NCBI RefSeq assembly: GCF_036248255.1
Contig: NZ_CP109178.1
Location: 4,588,001-4,652,000 of the forward strand
Direction: 5' to 3'
DNA: 64,000 nucleotides
DNA from: Streptomyces sp. NBC_01717
Lineage (GTDB): Bacteria > Actinomycetota > Actinomycetes > Streptomycetales > Streptomycetaceae
Part shown: positions 7,914-17,005 of the stretch, piece after piece
How the letters are laid out: each line of letters begins with the position of its first letter
Position numbering within the stretch: the stretch's first letter is position 1
The notes under the pieces: model-generated
Told to the model about the DNA's origin: nothing
The model's database searches: none
What the model saw: only the letters and a program-made list of their open reading frames with translations
Translations under genes and position numbers: made by a program

Positions 7914-8816
7914 ATGGTTAGCAGCAACCTTGTTCTCATCCCCGGTGCCGGCGGCGTGGGCCGTACGGTCTTCGAGCAGTTGCGCGCTCAGGATGTGCCG
8001 GTGCGTTTCATGGTCCGTCGCGAGGACGAGCGTGCGGCTGAGCTGCGGGCGCTCGGCGCAGAGGTCGTCATCGGTGACCTGACCCGGCCCGAGACGGTGG
8101 CGGCCGCGCTGCAGGGCGTGGCACGGATGTACTTCGCGATGCGTGTGTCGCCGGACCACCTGCTCGCGGCGACCGTGGTGGCCTCCGTTGCGAGGGAGTA
8201 CGGGAAGCTGGAGGCTCTGGTCGACCTGTCGCAGATGACGGTGTCGCAGATGACCGCCACCAGCACCGAGGAGTCGCACCAGCAGCGGCTGCACTGGCTG
8301 GCAAAGCAGGTGTTCGACTGGTCCGGCCTGCCCGTGGTGCACATCCGGCCGACGGCGTTCCTGGACACTCCGCTGTTCACCATGATGGCGGCGCGGTCGA
8401 TTCAGGAGAACGGCACGATCGCGCTGCCGTTCGGCACCGGACGCACTTCGCCGATCGCCGTGGCCGACGTCGCCCGGGTCCTCGCCACCGTGCTCCGCGA
8501 CCCGGCTCCGCACATCGGGCAGGTCTACGAGCTGACCGGGCCGCGCTCGGTCGACATGACGGAGCTGGCCGCGGAATTCACTCTGGCGCTGGGACGACCG
8601 GTGACCTACGTGGACGTGCCCCCGGAGACGTGGGCGGCCCAGCTCCCGAAGATGGGGATGCCGCCGCACCTCGAACAGCACGTCGCCACCATGGCCCAGC
8701 TGCACCGGGACAACCGTTACGACCGCACGGCCGACGGCGTCGAGCGCGTGACGGGCATCCCCCCGCAGTCGATCGAGGCGTTCGTGGCCGCCCGCAGGGA
8801 CTTCTACCTGGGCTGA
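7914..8816 (+). CDS. NmrA-like NAD(P)-binding protein
   Basis: This 300-residue atypical short-chain dehydrogenase belongs to the NmrA/YcfL-like group. It has a Rossmann N-terminus with the dinucleotide loop GAGGVGRTV (residues 11-19), an Arg-containing VRRED after strand 2 and GDLTRPETV after strand 3. The catalytic YxxxK of classical SDRs is replaced, as usual in NmrA proteins. These act as redox sensors or NAD(P)H-dependent quinone or isoflavone-type reductases. The ATG at 7914 has a clear AAGGAG site. It is the first intact gene beyond the TetR operators and is a candidate target. Confidence 0.8.
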   Translation: MVSSNLVLIPGAGGVGRTVFEQLRAQDVPVRFMVRREDERAAELRALGAEVVIGDLTRPETVAAALQGVARMYFAMRVSPDHLLAATVVASVAREYGKLEALVDLSQMTVSQMTATSTEESHQQRLHWLAKQVFDWSGLPVVHIRPTAFLDTPLFTMMAARSIQENGTIALPFGTGRTSPIAVADVARVLATVLRDPAPHIGQVYELTGPRSVDMTELAAEFTLALGRPVTYVDVPPETWAAQLPKMGMPPHLEQHVATMAQLHRDNRYDRTADGVERVTGIPPQSIEAFVAARRDFYLG

Positions 8817-8829
8817 GCCGCCCCGGCCA

Positions 8830-9085
8830 AGGCCGGCCCCGCGACTGCTGCCGCGGGGTCGGCCGGGCCCTCTTGGCCCTGTCGAAGACCTTGACGTGGG
8901 AGGAGTCGACCACTCAGCGCGACCGGTCCGGCCTGGATGCGGCGTTCAGCGCGGCAAGCAGGATCTCGTGCAGGTGTTGCCAGACCTCGGCCTCGTTCCA
9001 CTCACGCAGTCGGCGCCGGCACGTCATGCCCGCACCCAAGCCCAGTTCCTTCGGCAGGTACTCCCACTGGATCCCGGCCGTAGAG
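8830..9085 (-). pseudogene. IS5-type transposase fragment
   Basis: Reading the minus strand from about 9085, pieces of the DUF4096 N-terminal domain of IS5-family transposases appear in shifting frames. They include QWEYLPKELGLGAG, TCRRRLREWNEAEVWQHLH and VDSSHVKVF, interrupted by at least one stop and frameshifts. The catalytic DDE half is absent. No terminal inverted repeats are evident. This is a dead remnant of an insertion sequence. Confidence 0.7.
8831..8864 (+). terminator. Hairpin after the NmrA-like gene
   Basis: GGCCGGCCCCGCG (8831-8843) pairs with CGCGGGGTCGGCC (8852-8864), with one G-U pair and an eight-base loop. It starts 14 bases after the stop codon and is a probable terminator. 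Confidence 0.6.
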
Positions 9086-9408
9086 CACGTACAAGATCCA
9101 TGATCTGCCGTTTGCCTGCGCGGGACTTGGGGTCGCCGCTCACCCGGCGGCCCGTATTCAGTGCCGGGGCAGCCCGCCGCACCCGGACCGATTCGGTGTC
9201 GAGGTCGTTGTCGGCGCGGCGTCTACAGCACCTTCCCAGCACCGGGCGGGCGGCGTCTGCGCGTGCGGGCCCCTGGCGATCGGCCCCGTGCGGCTCGTGC
9301 GCAGCGCCGCCGCGGAGACCGCGCCTGGAGGCGCTCGGCCGCGGCGTGACATAGCGTTTCCCTGACGGGCCGGAGCCGACAGTCGTAGTACGGAACGGCG
9401 GATCAGCG
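9086..9408. other. Gene-free stretch before the phosphatase gene
   Basis: Beyond the transposase remnant I see no coding signal up to the GTG start at 9409. Reading frames are Arg-rich shadows. No strong promoter was identified. Confidence 0.4.
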
Positions 9409-11181
9409 GTGGAGCAGCACGAGGGCAAAGCCTCCTGCCAGGCGGATGAGGGATGGTGGTCCGGCCGTCTGCATGAGCTCTGGAGTCTCGCCGACAGGGC
9501 GCAGGACGTGACGGACCTGGCGGATTCCCTCTACGACATGCTGCTCCGTATGCCCGGTGTGCTGGCCGTCGTGGGCACCCGCTGGAGCGGTGGGCTGCTG
9601 CACTATCTGCGGAGTGTCACCCTGGCGGAGCCGACGCCATCTTTCGTGGAATTCGAACAGGATTTTGGCGAATCCACCGCCGCCGGGGCTCCGTGCGGCG
9701 ATCCGACTGTCACGGTTCACGATGTGTCGGAGCTCGACGGCGCCATGCCCCATGTCCAGGTTCTGGCGGCAGCGGGCGCGCGGAGCGTGGCGTTGTGTGC
9801 CGTGCCACTGGGGCAGGGCGGCTGGGCGTCGTTGATGGTCGGGACCGCAGACAGGGACGCGGTCGATGTGACGCTACGGGCCCGGTTGAAGCAGGTGGCC
9901 GAGGTCACCATGGTCTCCGACAGGCGCATCACGGCGCGGCGCGAGGACGAGCTGCGTCACGTGAGTGACGCCTTCCTGGCGGAGGCGTCGTTGCAGATGG
10001 ATTCGAGCCTTGATGTGGAGAGGACCGTGCGACGGGTGGCTCGGACGGCTGTGCCCGCTGTCGCCGAGGGGTGCGTCCTGCATCTGCGTCGTTCCGGCGG
10101 ACTGGCTCCCGTGGCCTGCTCACACATGGACGCGGGCGAGCAGCAGTGGCTCGGTGTGGTCGCGGCCGAGGACCTGTGGCTCACGGATGTGTTGCAGCAG
10201 GTCGTCAACCGCGGGCAGGCGCTGGTGTTGCATGGTGACGAGCTGGCAGGGGGACCCTTCGGGCCCACCTCGTCCGGGGCGGGGCGTGCTGTGCGTGCGG
10301 TCAGTGTGAATCCGCTCAAAGCTCGGGGGCGGGCTCTGGGCACTCTGACGTTCCTCTACCACCGGGTGGACCTCGCGGAGGTGGCCTCTCTGTTCCTTGC
10401 CGATCTTGCCGACCGGGCCGCGTTGGCCATCGATACCAGCACCCTCTACGAACAGCGGCGCCAGCACGTGGTCTCCCTCCAGCGGCATCTGCTACCGAGA
10501 GAGCTGCCGCGGATTCCGGGTCTCACTCTGAGTTCGGCATACGAAGTGGGCGATGAATCGCTCGATGTGGGCGGTGACTTCTACGACGCCGTCCCGGGGG
10601 CGCGGGGCGGTGTGACGCTCCTTGTCGGTGACGTCTGCGGTCGCGGGGCGGAGGCTGCGGCACTCACCGGTCTGGCCCGCCACACCTTGCGCACCCTGCT
10701 CGAGAACGGCAGTACGCCCGAGCACGCGCTGGGACGGCTGAACCAGGCTCTGGTCAGGGAGGGCACGTCCCGCTTCGTGACAGCGCTCGTAGCCGTGCTG
10801 GTGTCGGAGGGGAAGGGATTTCGCCTGCGTTATTGGAGTGCTGGACATCCGGCGCCTCTGGTGCGGCGTGAGGATGGCGCTGTGGAGGAGCTCGCGGCCC
10901 ACGGGGATCTGCTGGGTGTGCTGGAAGAAATCGAGTACGGATCCGGGTCGGCGCATGTGGCGCCGGGGGACGCGCTGGTGCTGTTCACCGACGGGGTGAC
11001 CGAGGCGAGAGCGGCTGACGGGACGTTCTTCGAATCCTGCCTGCAGGACGCGGTGGCGCAGCAGGGGGCCGGTGACGCTCAAGGGTTCGCCGAACGGCTG
11101 GCAGCAGCTGTTGTGGAATTCCGGGCGGCGGGTGCGGACGACATCGCCGTGCTCGTCGCACAGGCGGAGATGGTCGCGTGA
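9409..11181 (+). CDS. GAF-domain SpoIIE-type serine phosphatase
   Basis: This 590-residue protein has N-terminal sensory regions, one of them GAF-like (about residues 190-345). A C-terminal PP2C/SpoIIE phosphatase domain (about 385-585) shows the metal-binding motifs DVGGDFYDA and LVGDVCGRGAEAA, then YWSAGHPAPLV, LFTDGVTEAR and GADDIAVLV. Such proteins dephosphorylate anti-anti-sigma factors in partner-switching stress pathways, and the sensor part sets activity. The GTG start has only a weak ribosome site. The last four bases overlap the next gene (GTGA), so translational coupling with the receiver protein is likely. Signal and target are unknown. Confidence 0.85.
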   Translation: MEQHEGKASCQADEGWWSGRLHELWSLADRAQDVTDLADSLYDMLLRMPGVLAVVGTRWSGGLLHYLRSVTLAEPTPSFVEFEQDFGESTAAGAPCGDPTVTVHDVSELDGAMPHVQVLAAAGARSVALCAVPLGQGGWASLMVGTADRDAVDVTLRARLKQVAEVTMVSDRRITARREDELRHVSDAFLAEASLQMDSSLDVERTVRRVARTAVPAVAEGCVLHLRRSGGLAPVACSHMDAGEQQWLGVVAAEDLWLTDVLQQVVNRGQALVLHGDELAGGPFGPTSSGAGRAVRAVSVNPLKARGRALGTLTFLYHRVDLAEVASLFLADLADRAALAIDTSTLYEQRRQHVVSLQRHLLPRELPRIPGLTLSSAYEVGDESLDVGGDFYDAVPGARGGVTLLVGDVCGRGAEAAALTGLARHTLRTLLENGSTPEHALGRLNQALVREGTSRFVTALVAVLVSEGKGFRLRYWSAGHPAPLVRREDGAVEELAAHGDLLGVLEEIEYGSGSAHVAPGDALVLFTDGVTEARAADGTFFESCLQDAVAQQGAGDAQGFAERLAAAVVEFRAAGADDIAVLVAQAEMVA

Positions 11182-11645
11182 GCGGGTCGGCCGAGGATCC
11201 GAGGATCGATCACGATTTCGTCTGGGTGGTCGAGGATTCGGCGGAGGACGCCGAGGCCATTCAGCGGGCGCTCGGCCGCACTCATCCGGGTCTGACGCTG
11301 GAATTCACCGACAGGGGGGCGGGAGTCGCCGAGCGGTTGCTGGAAGCCACCCGACGACCGGGGCTCGTCCTCCTGGATCTGCACATGCCCGGTCTCAGTG
11401 GAACCGCGGTGCTCCGATCGATCCGCTCCATGCCTGAACTGAACAGCGTGGCCGTGGTTGTCTTCACGGCCTACACCGCGCCGGACGAGGTCGACGCGAC
11501 CTACGCGGCGGGGGCCGACAGTTACATCTACAAGCCGGTCAACTTCGAGCTCTTCCGCACCGTCCTGAAGGGCGCTGTGGACTACTGGCAAAGAAGAGCG
11601 AAGGGCGGGGACGAGGGCCCTGCCGCTCAGTCGCCGCCTTCGTGA
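11178..11645 (+). CDS. Stand-alone response regulator (Rcp1-like)
   Basis: This 155-residue protein is only a CheY-like receiver. It has acidic residues E19/D20, phospho-acceptor D67 in VLLDLHMPG, T97 and K119 in SYIYKPVNF. There is no output domain. The insertion and sequence style match the Rcp1 group, which takes phosphate from phytochrome kinases. It starts inside the phosphatase stop codon and converges with the bacteriophytochrome gene, overlapping it by 19 bases. Together the three genes suggest a light-responsive phosphorelay that feeds a phosphatase. The partner assignment is inference from context. Confidence 0.85.
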   Translation: MSGSAEDPRIDHDFVWVVEDSAEDAEAIQRALGRTHPGLTLEFTDRGAGVAERLLEATRRPGLVLLDLHMPGLSGTAVLRSIRSMPELNSVAVVVFTAYTAPDEVDATYAAGADSYIYKPVNFELFRTVLKGAVDYWQRRAKGGDEGPAAQSPPS

Positions 11646-13915
11646 CCCAGAGTGAAGTAGAAGCTGGTCCCGCAGCCTGGTTGGCTTTCGAGCCACAGCT
11701 CGCCGCCGTGCCGTTCGACGATCCGTTTGACGATCGCGAGACCCACGCCGGTGCCTCCACCGCGCTCGTCCTGCCCGTGCAGTCGGCGGAACAGCTCGAA
11801 AACCTCGCCCTGATGGTCGGCCGGAATGCCGATGCCGTTGTCGCGGACCACGACGGTCTGCTGGGGGGTCCCGCCCGCCGGCGTGCGGAGTGTGTCGACC
11901 AGGATCTCGACCGTGCGGTCTCCTTGATCGGCGGCGTACTTGGCAGCGTTCACCAAGAGATTGACCAGGACCTCGTAGAGCCGGTGCTCATCGGCGTACA
12001 CCTCGGGTAGATCTCCTCTGACGACCCGCACGTGGGCCTCGGCCAGACGTTCCCCGGCCACCTCGAGCGCGGAGTCCAGCACCCGGTCCAGTGGGACACG
12101 GATGCGGTGCAACCCGCCTCGGCCCAGCCGGGCGAAGTGCAGCAGCGAGTCGAGCAGGTCATCCATCCGGCCGGCCAGTCGCCGCATGGTGAGCATCCGT
12201 CGGACAGTCGTCGCGTCGAGGTCCGCTGCGGCGTCCTCGATGACGAAGGTCGCGGCGTTGAAGATGCCCCGCAGTGGTTCCTTGAGGTCGTGGGCTGCTG
12301 CATGGGCGAACGAGTCGAGGTCGGAGTTGGTGACGCGTAGCTGTTCGGTGAGCGCTGTCAGTTCGGCCTCGTGCCGGAGTACGAGACCGGTCAGCGTGCG
12401 CCAGAGCTCCTGCGCGGTGGCGCGGTCGGTCGGCGTCCAGGGCAGGCTCCGTCCACGTACCACCGCGCGGAAGACGGCACCTGACCCGCGAGGGGTGAGC
12501 CGCTCGCCTCGCGGGCCGACCTGGACGGGTTCGGAAGGGTCGGTGGCCCATTGGCGGGCGGTGGGACGGTCTCTGCGGAACCAGGCGAGGAAGTCGCCCG
12601 AGCGGCTCAGCGTCACCATCAGGATCCCCGCCGGACCGCTTTCCGTCATGTCGCCGCCGGGTCGGTCCGGTTCCTCGGACAGGCGGTCCGTACTCCAGAC
12701 CGTGCCCGGTGACAGCCCTGCCGCGCGTGCCTGGAGGATCTCCAGCAGAGCGGGTGCGACACGCATCCCGCTGGAGGTGCTGCGTCCGCCCCGGCAGAGC
12801 ACCGCAGCATCGGCGTCCAACAGTGCTCTGAGGGCGTCGTCGCCTGCCAGAAGTGAGCCCTCCAGATCGGACGTGACCCGGGAGATGATCTGGTCAAGCC
12901 GCTCACGGGACGCGGTGAGCGCCTCCGCCTGCTCTCGTTCCTCGATGACCGCGAGTTGCAGGGAGAAAGCGACACCGAAGAACTCACATACCGCCCGCAG
13001 TTCCGGGGGAATGGTGGCGGGGGCGTCGCCATGACAGGCGATCAGCCCCCAGAGCTCGCCCTCCCGGAGGACACTCACCGACATCGACGACTTCACACCG
13101 ATGTTCCGCAGGTACTCCAGATGAAAGCCGGACACGGTGCGAAGTACGGAATTCGACAGGTCCAGTGGCAGGCCTGAGCCAGGCCGTCCCGGGGGGTGCA
13201 AGCCCACACTGACGTCGTCCACGTCAGCGATCACCCGGATCCAGTTGTCGCGGTAGAGCCGCCTCGCCTGGGGCGGGATGTCGCTGGCGGGGAACCAGAG
13301 CCCCAACCAGGGTTCGTGGCCGTCGGTGAGTTCCTCCGCGACCACCTCTCCTGGTCCGTCCTCGCCCTCGAAGCGGTAGGCGACCACACGGTCGAAGCCG
13401 GTCAGCGCCCGGATCTCACGGGTGGCCGCCTGGCAGCACTCGGCTGCCGTGGTCGCCGACCGAAGCCGTGTCAGGGCTCGCCGAACCCCCTGGTAGTAGC
13501 GCGAGAAGTGCGGCAACGCGACGGCTCGCGGCTCGCACTCCATGATCAGAAAGGGCCCTTGCCGGTGTGCGGTCACGTCGAACATCCGAGGGGCGCCTGC
13601 CACGTCGATGGAGACAGGGAGAACCAGGCTTGCCGCCTCGTGCTGAGCGCTGACCCCAAGAGCCTCGGCCCAGTCCTCGGGGGACAGCACCCGCGTGATG
13701 GGTCTCCCGACCAACTCCTGGGCCGCGATCCCCAGCAAGCGACCGGTGTTCAGGGCTGCGGTGTCCACGGTGCCGGTATCGGCCTCCACCGCGAGCAGGG
13801 TGCCGTGGGACTGGATCCTGCCCAGCAGATGAATGGGCTCCTCGACGCATTCGCTGAGGTCGAAGCCCAGGGCCGCCGCGGCCTCGGCCTCCCGCCCTGG
13901 GTCCGGAAGGGACAT
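11627..13915 (-). CDS. Bacteriophytochrome histidine kinase
   Basis: This 762-residue red/far-red photoreceptor kinase has an N-terminal PAS with Cys23 in ECVEEPIHLLGRIQSHG, at the position where bacteriophytochromes bind biliverdin. The GAF domain has FPASDIPPQARRLY and a chromophore-pocket His in HLEYLRNIGV. The PHY domain includes GLIACHG near its start. The kinase has phospho-acceptor His542 in AAAHDLKEPL, N-box NLLVNAAKYA, DNGIGIP and GGGTGVGLAIVKR. The ATG at 13915 has GGGAG upstream; the longer frame to 14065 has no support. No heme oxygenase gene is near, so biliverdin must come from elsewhere. The convergent receiver gene is its likely partner. Confidence 0.92.
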   Translation of the reverse strand: MSLPDPGREAEAAAALGFDLSECVEEPIHLLGRIQSHGTLLAVEADTGTVDTAALNTGRLLGIAAQELVGRPITRVLSPEDWAEALGVSAQHEAASLVLPVSIDVAGAPRMFDVTAHRQGPFLIMECEPRAVALPHFSRYYQGVRRALTRLRSATTAAECCQAATREIRALTGFDRVVAYRFEGEDGPGEVVAEELTDGHEPWLGLWFPASDIPPQARRLYRDNWIRVIADVDDVSVGLHPPGRPGSGLPLDLSNSVLRTVSGFHLEYLRNIGVKSSMSVSVLREGELWGLIACHGDAPATIPPELRAVCEFFGVAFSLQLAVIEEREQAEALTASRERLDQIISRVTSDLEGSLLAGDDALRALLDADAAVLCRGGRSTSSGMRVAPALLEILQARAAGLSPGTVWSTDRLSEEPDRPGGDMTESGPAGILMVTLSRSGDFLAWFRRDRPTARQWATDPSEPVQVGPRGERLTPRGSGAVFRAVVRGRSLPWTPTDRATAQELWRTLTGLVLRHEAELTALTEQLRVTNSDLDSFAHAAAHDLKEPLRGIFNAATFVIEDAAADLDATTVRRMLTMRRLAGRMDDLLDSLLHFARLGRGGLHRIRVPLDRVLDSALEVAGERLAEAHVRVVRGDLPEVYADEHRLYEVLVNLLVNAAKYAADQGDRTVEILVDTLRTPAGGTPQQTVVVRDNGIGIPADHQGEVFELFRRLHGQDERGGGTGVGLAIVKRIVERHGGELWLESQPGCGTSFYFTLGHEGGD

Positions 13916-14117
13916 CTCTTCTCCCACGCACCGTGTTCTCGATCCGGTCCGGTCGGCCCGTCCGGCCCGCCGAGATCCTTCCACGTCACCCTGGGCCGAG
14001 AGGCCGCTGAGGGCGCGTGTCGTCGCTCCTGGCGGCGTTCCTGCTGAGCCTGCTCCCGGCATCACGGTCTCCTTCGTGCCCCGGATGCCTCCGCATAGCG
14101 TTCACTGTTAATCCATT

Positions 14118-14168
14118 GCAACGAATGAGCAACTATCGTTGCGTTAGCTCCGTGAATCGTTGCAACGA
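14118..14168. promoter_or_regulatory. GCAACGA inverted repeats, candidate operator
   Basis: GCAACGA (14118-14124) and TCGTTGC (14136-14142) form 7-bp arms 11 bases apart. A perfect 12-bp palindrome TCGTTGCAACGA follows at 14157-14168. The shared half-site suggests two or more binding sites for one dimeric repressor, perhaps TetR type. They lie upstream of the DUF4097-ABC operon. No regulator gene is adjacent. The rest of 13916-14282 holds nothing else I can name. Confidence 0.6.
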
Positions 14169-14282
14169 ATTCCACGCCTTCACCTGCACTGATGGCGATT
14201 ATGCGCAACAGGCCTATTGAAGGAATCTTGAACGCAACGTAGCTTTTCCATCATCGGAAACACCGAACCGAAGGAGAGCACA

Positions 14283-14951
14283 ATGCAGAAGTTCGACACC
14301 CCCGCCCCCGTCTCGACCGTCCTGGACATCCCCGCGGGACGTATCTGGTTCATCGCCGCCGATCGGGCCGACACCACCGTCGAGGTCCTGCCCGCGGACG
14401 CCTCGAAGGGCCGCGACGTGAAGGCGGCGGAGCAGATCACGGTCGAATACGGCGACGGGGTCCTGCGCATCGCGGCCCCGGAGGCGAAGAACCGGATCCT
14501 CGGCCTCTCCGGGTCCGTCGAGGTGACCGTCCAACTGCCCGCCGGCTCCCGCGTCGAGGCGAAGGCGGCCGGCGCCGAACTCCGCGGCGTGGGACGGCTC
14601 GGTGACGTCGCCTTCGAGGGCGCGCAGGGCTCGGTCAAGCTCGACGAGGCCGACAGCGCCCGCCTCACCGGCCTCGACGCCGACATCACGGTCGGCCGCC
14701 TGAACGGTCCCGGCGAGATCAGCACCCAGAGGGGCGACGTGAACGTCACCGAGGCCGTACGCGGCACGCTCACGCTGAGCACCCAGATGGGCGACATCAC
14801 CGTCGGTGCCGCCCGCGGAGTCTCCGCCTCCCTGGACGCCGGCACCACCTACGGCCGGATCAACAACACGCTCAAGAACACCGACGGCACCCCCGGCTTG
14901 ACTGTCCACGCGACCACCGCCCACGGCGACATCGTCGCCCGCAGCCTGTAA
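14283..14951 (+). CDS. DUF4097-family beta-helix protein
   Basis: This 222-residue protein belongs to the DUF4097 group of adhesin-like beta-repeat proteins. Short repeated strands of the type GDVAFEG, GSVKLDE, GDVNVTE and GDITVGA are visible from about residue 100 on. It has no signal peptide or membrane segment, so this member is cytoplasmic. A GGAGAGC-type site precedes the ATG. It is 15 bases ahead of an ABC ATPase gene, and such proteins often sit in drug-resistance-type ABC operons. Its biochemical role is not known. Confidence 0.8.
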   Translation: MQKFDTPAPVSTVLDIPAGRIWFIAADRADTTVEVLPADASKGRDVKAAEQITVEYGDGVLRIAAPEAKNRILGLSGSVEVTVQLPAGSRVEAKAAGAELRGVGRLGDVAFEGAQGSVKLDEADSARLTGLDADITVGRLNGPGEISTQRGDVNVTEAVRGTLTLSTQMGDITVGAARGVSASLDAGTTYGRINNTLKNTDGTPGLTVHATTAHGDIVARSL

Positions 14952-14966
14952 AGAGGAGCAACCCCC

Positions 14967-15935
14967 ATGACCAACCCGGCCATCGCGGCGAACGGGCTGC
15001 GCAAGTCCTACGGCGACAAGGTCGTGCTCGACGGCATCGACCTGACCGTCCCCGAAGGAACGATCTTCTCCCTGCTCGGCCCGAACGGCGCCGGCAAGAC
15101 CACCGCCGTCAAGATCCTCTCCACTCTGATCAGCGCCGACGCCGGCTCCGGCGAGATCCACGTCGGCGGCCACGACCTCACCGCCGACCCCCAGGCGGTC
15201 CGCGCCGCGATCGGCGTCACCGGACAGTTCTCCGCCGTCGACGGGCTGATCACCGGCGAGGAGAACATGCTCCTCATGGCGGACCTGCACCACCTGTCCA
15301 AGAGCGAGGGGCGCCGGATCACCGCCGAACTCCTCGAGCGCTTCGACCTGGTGGAGGCCGCGAAGAAGCCCACCTCCACCTACTCCGGCGGCATGAAGCG
15401 CCGCCTTGACATCGCCATGACGCTGGTCGGCAACCCGCGGATCATCTTCCTCGACGAGCCGACCACCGGCCTCGACCCCCGCTCCCGCCACAACATGTGG
15501 CAGATCATCCGCGAACTCGTCACGGGCGGCGTCACCGTCTTCCTCACCACCCAGTACCTGGAGGAGGCCGACGAACTCGCCGATCGCATCGCGGTCCTCA
15601 ACAACGGCAGGATCGCCGCCGAGGGCACCGCCGAGGAGCTCAAGCGGATCGTCCCCGGCGGCCACGTGCGACTCCGGTTCACCGACCCGACCGCGTACCA
15701 GTCCGCCGCCGCCGCGCTGCGCGAGGCCACCGGGGACGACGAGGCGCTCGCGCTGCAGATCCCCAGCGGCGGCAGCCAGCGCGAACTGCGCTCCATCCTC
15801 GACTGGCTGGACGCGGCCGGTATCGAGGCGGACGAGCTGACCGTGCACACCCCCGACCTCGACGACGTGTTCTTCGCCCTGACCGGCACCAGCGTGCCCA
15901 GCCTGCCCAGCCAGCCCAAGGAGGCTGTCCGATGA
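14967..15935 (+). CDS. DrrA-like ABC transporter ATP-binding protein
   Basis: This 322-residue ATPase resembles the daunorubicin-resistance DrrA group. It has Walker A GPNGAGKTT (residues 38-46), signature YSGGMKRRLD (139-148), Walker B IIFLDEPTTGLD (159-170) and the C-terminal extension found in DrrA proteins (about 240-310). It energises export of a hydrophobic or antibiotic-like substrate through the membrane protein encoded next. A GAGGAG-type site precedes the ATG, and the stop overlaps the permease start (ATGA). The substrate cannot be told from sequence. Confidence 0.9.
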   Translation: MTNPAIAANGLRKSYGDKVVLDGIDLTVPEGTIFSLLGPNGAGKTTAVKILSTLISADAGSGEIHVGGHDLTADPQAVRAAIGVTGQFSAVDGLITGEENMLLMADLHHLSKSEGRRITAELLERFDLVEAAKKPTSTYSGGMKRRLDIAMTLVGNPRIIFLDEPTTGLDPRSRHNMWQIIRELVTGGVTVFLTTQYLEEADELADRIAVLNNGRIAAEGTAEELKRIVPGGHVRLRFTDPTAYQSAAAALREATGDDEALALQIPSGGSQRELRSILDWLDAAGIEADELTVHTPDLDDVFFALTGTSVPSLPSQPKEAVR

Positions 15936-16708
15936 GCTCCCTGTCCCTCGCCGTACGCGACTCGTCCACGATGCTGCGCCGCAACCTCCTGCACGCGCGC
16001 CGCTACCCGTCCCTCACTCTGAACCTGCTGCTCACCCCGGTCATGCTGCTGCTGCTCTTCGTCTACATCTTCGGCGACGCGATGAGCGGCGGCGCGGGCC
16101 GCTCCGCCTACATCGCCTACATCGTCCCCGGCATCCTGCTCATGACCATCGGCTCCACCGTCGTCGGCACCGCGGTGTCCGTCTCCAACGACATGACCGA
16201 GGGCATCATCGCCCGTTTCCGCACCATGGCCATCCACCGCGGCTCCGTGCTCATCGGTCACGTCATCGGCAGCGTGCTGCAGTCGGTCGCCAGCGTGGTC
16301 CTCGTCGGCGCCGTCGCCGTGGCCATCGGCTTCCGCTCCGCCGACGCCACCGCCCTGGAGTGGCTCGCGGCATTCGGGCTGCTCGTGGTCTTCGCCCTGG
16401 CGCTCACCTGGATCGCCGTCGGGATGGGCATGGTCAGCCCGAACGCCGAGGCGGCCAGCAACAACGCGATGCCGCTGATCCTCCTCCCGCTCATCTCCAG
16501 CGCCTTCGTCCCGGTCGACGCGATGCCGGGCTGGTTCCAGCCGATCGCCGAGTACCAGCCCTTCACCCCGGCCATCGAAACCCTGCGCGGGCTGCTGCTC
16601 GGCAGCGAGATCGGCCACAACGGGTGGCTCGCGGTCGCCTGGTGCCTGGGTCTCGCGGTGCTCGGCTACTTCTGGTCGGCTTCGAAGTTCAACAGCGACC
16701 CGAAGTAA
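15932..16708 (+). CDS. ABC-2 type transporter permease (DrrB-like)
   Basis: This 258-residue integral membrane protein has six predicted helices and the ABC-2 signature region near residues 165-200, containing PLILLPLISSAFVPVD. The ATG at 15932 follows AAGGAGG and overlaps the ATPase stop by four bases, so the pair is translationally coupled. It forms the export channel for the DrrA-like ATPase. The final strand of the operon overlaps the decayed tail of a minus-strand gene, which may once have encoded its regulator. Confidence 0.9.
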   Translation: MSSLSLAVRDSSTMLRRNLLHARRYPSLTLNLLLTPVMLLLLFVYIFGDAMSGGAGRSAYIAYIVPGILLMTIGSTVVGTAVSVSNDMTEGIIARFRTMAIHRGSVLIGHVIGSVLQSVASVVLVGAVAVAIGFRSADATALEWLAAFGLLVVFALALTWIAVGMGMVSPNAEAASNNAMPLILLPLISSAFVPVDAMPGWFQPIAEYQPFTPAIETLRGLLLGSEIGHNGWLAVAWCLGLAVLGYFWSASKFNSDPK

Positions 16709-16900
16709 CCGCCGTGGCAGCGCGGGCCGCCTCCCGCAACTCGTCACTCCCCAGGGCGGCGTACTCCGACACCGCGTCGGCGTACGCCGCCCCGTCCGCG
16801 TCGGCGGCCACCCGCCGGGCCCGGGCAGACAGACATCATCGGCCGGAACTCCCGTAGCACGCCGAGCCGTTCGGCCGGCACGAGCAACGGCACTGCGCAT
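16690..16900 (-). pseudogene. C-terminal fragment of an unknown protein
   Basis: On the minus strand a protein-like stretch reads VPLLVPAERLGVLREF (about 16850-16900). After a frameshift near 16830 it continues as RVAADADGAAYADAVSEYA and ends in LGSDELREAARAAT. The stop falls inside the 3' end of the permease gene. No start or DNA-binding region remains. It may be the tail of a regulator once linked to the ABC operon, but the family is not identifiable. The remaining bases up to 17005 hold nothing clear. Confidence 0.45.
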
Positions 16901-17005
16901 CGGTCACCGACGGCCCGAACCGTGTCGGAGGGTAAGGGCTGTGCCGTAATCCCTCGTGGGCGCGAGGCAACACGGCCGATGACGCGCCTCGTACGGTCTG
17001 CCGTT

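Noticed and set aside
14214-15848. A 544-residue minus-strand ORF antisense to the ABC operon
   Set aside because: It is Gly/Asp/Val-rich shadow sequence typical of the antisense of GC-rich genes; the sense strand encodes clear DUF4097 and ABC proteins.
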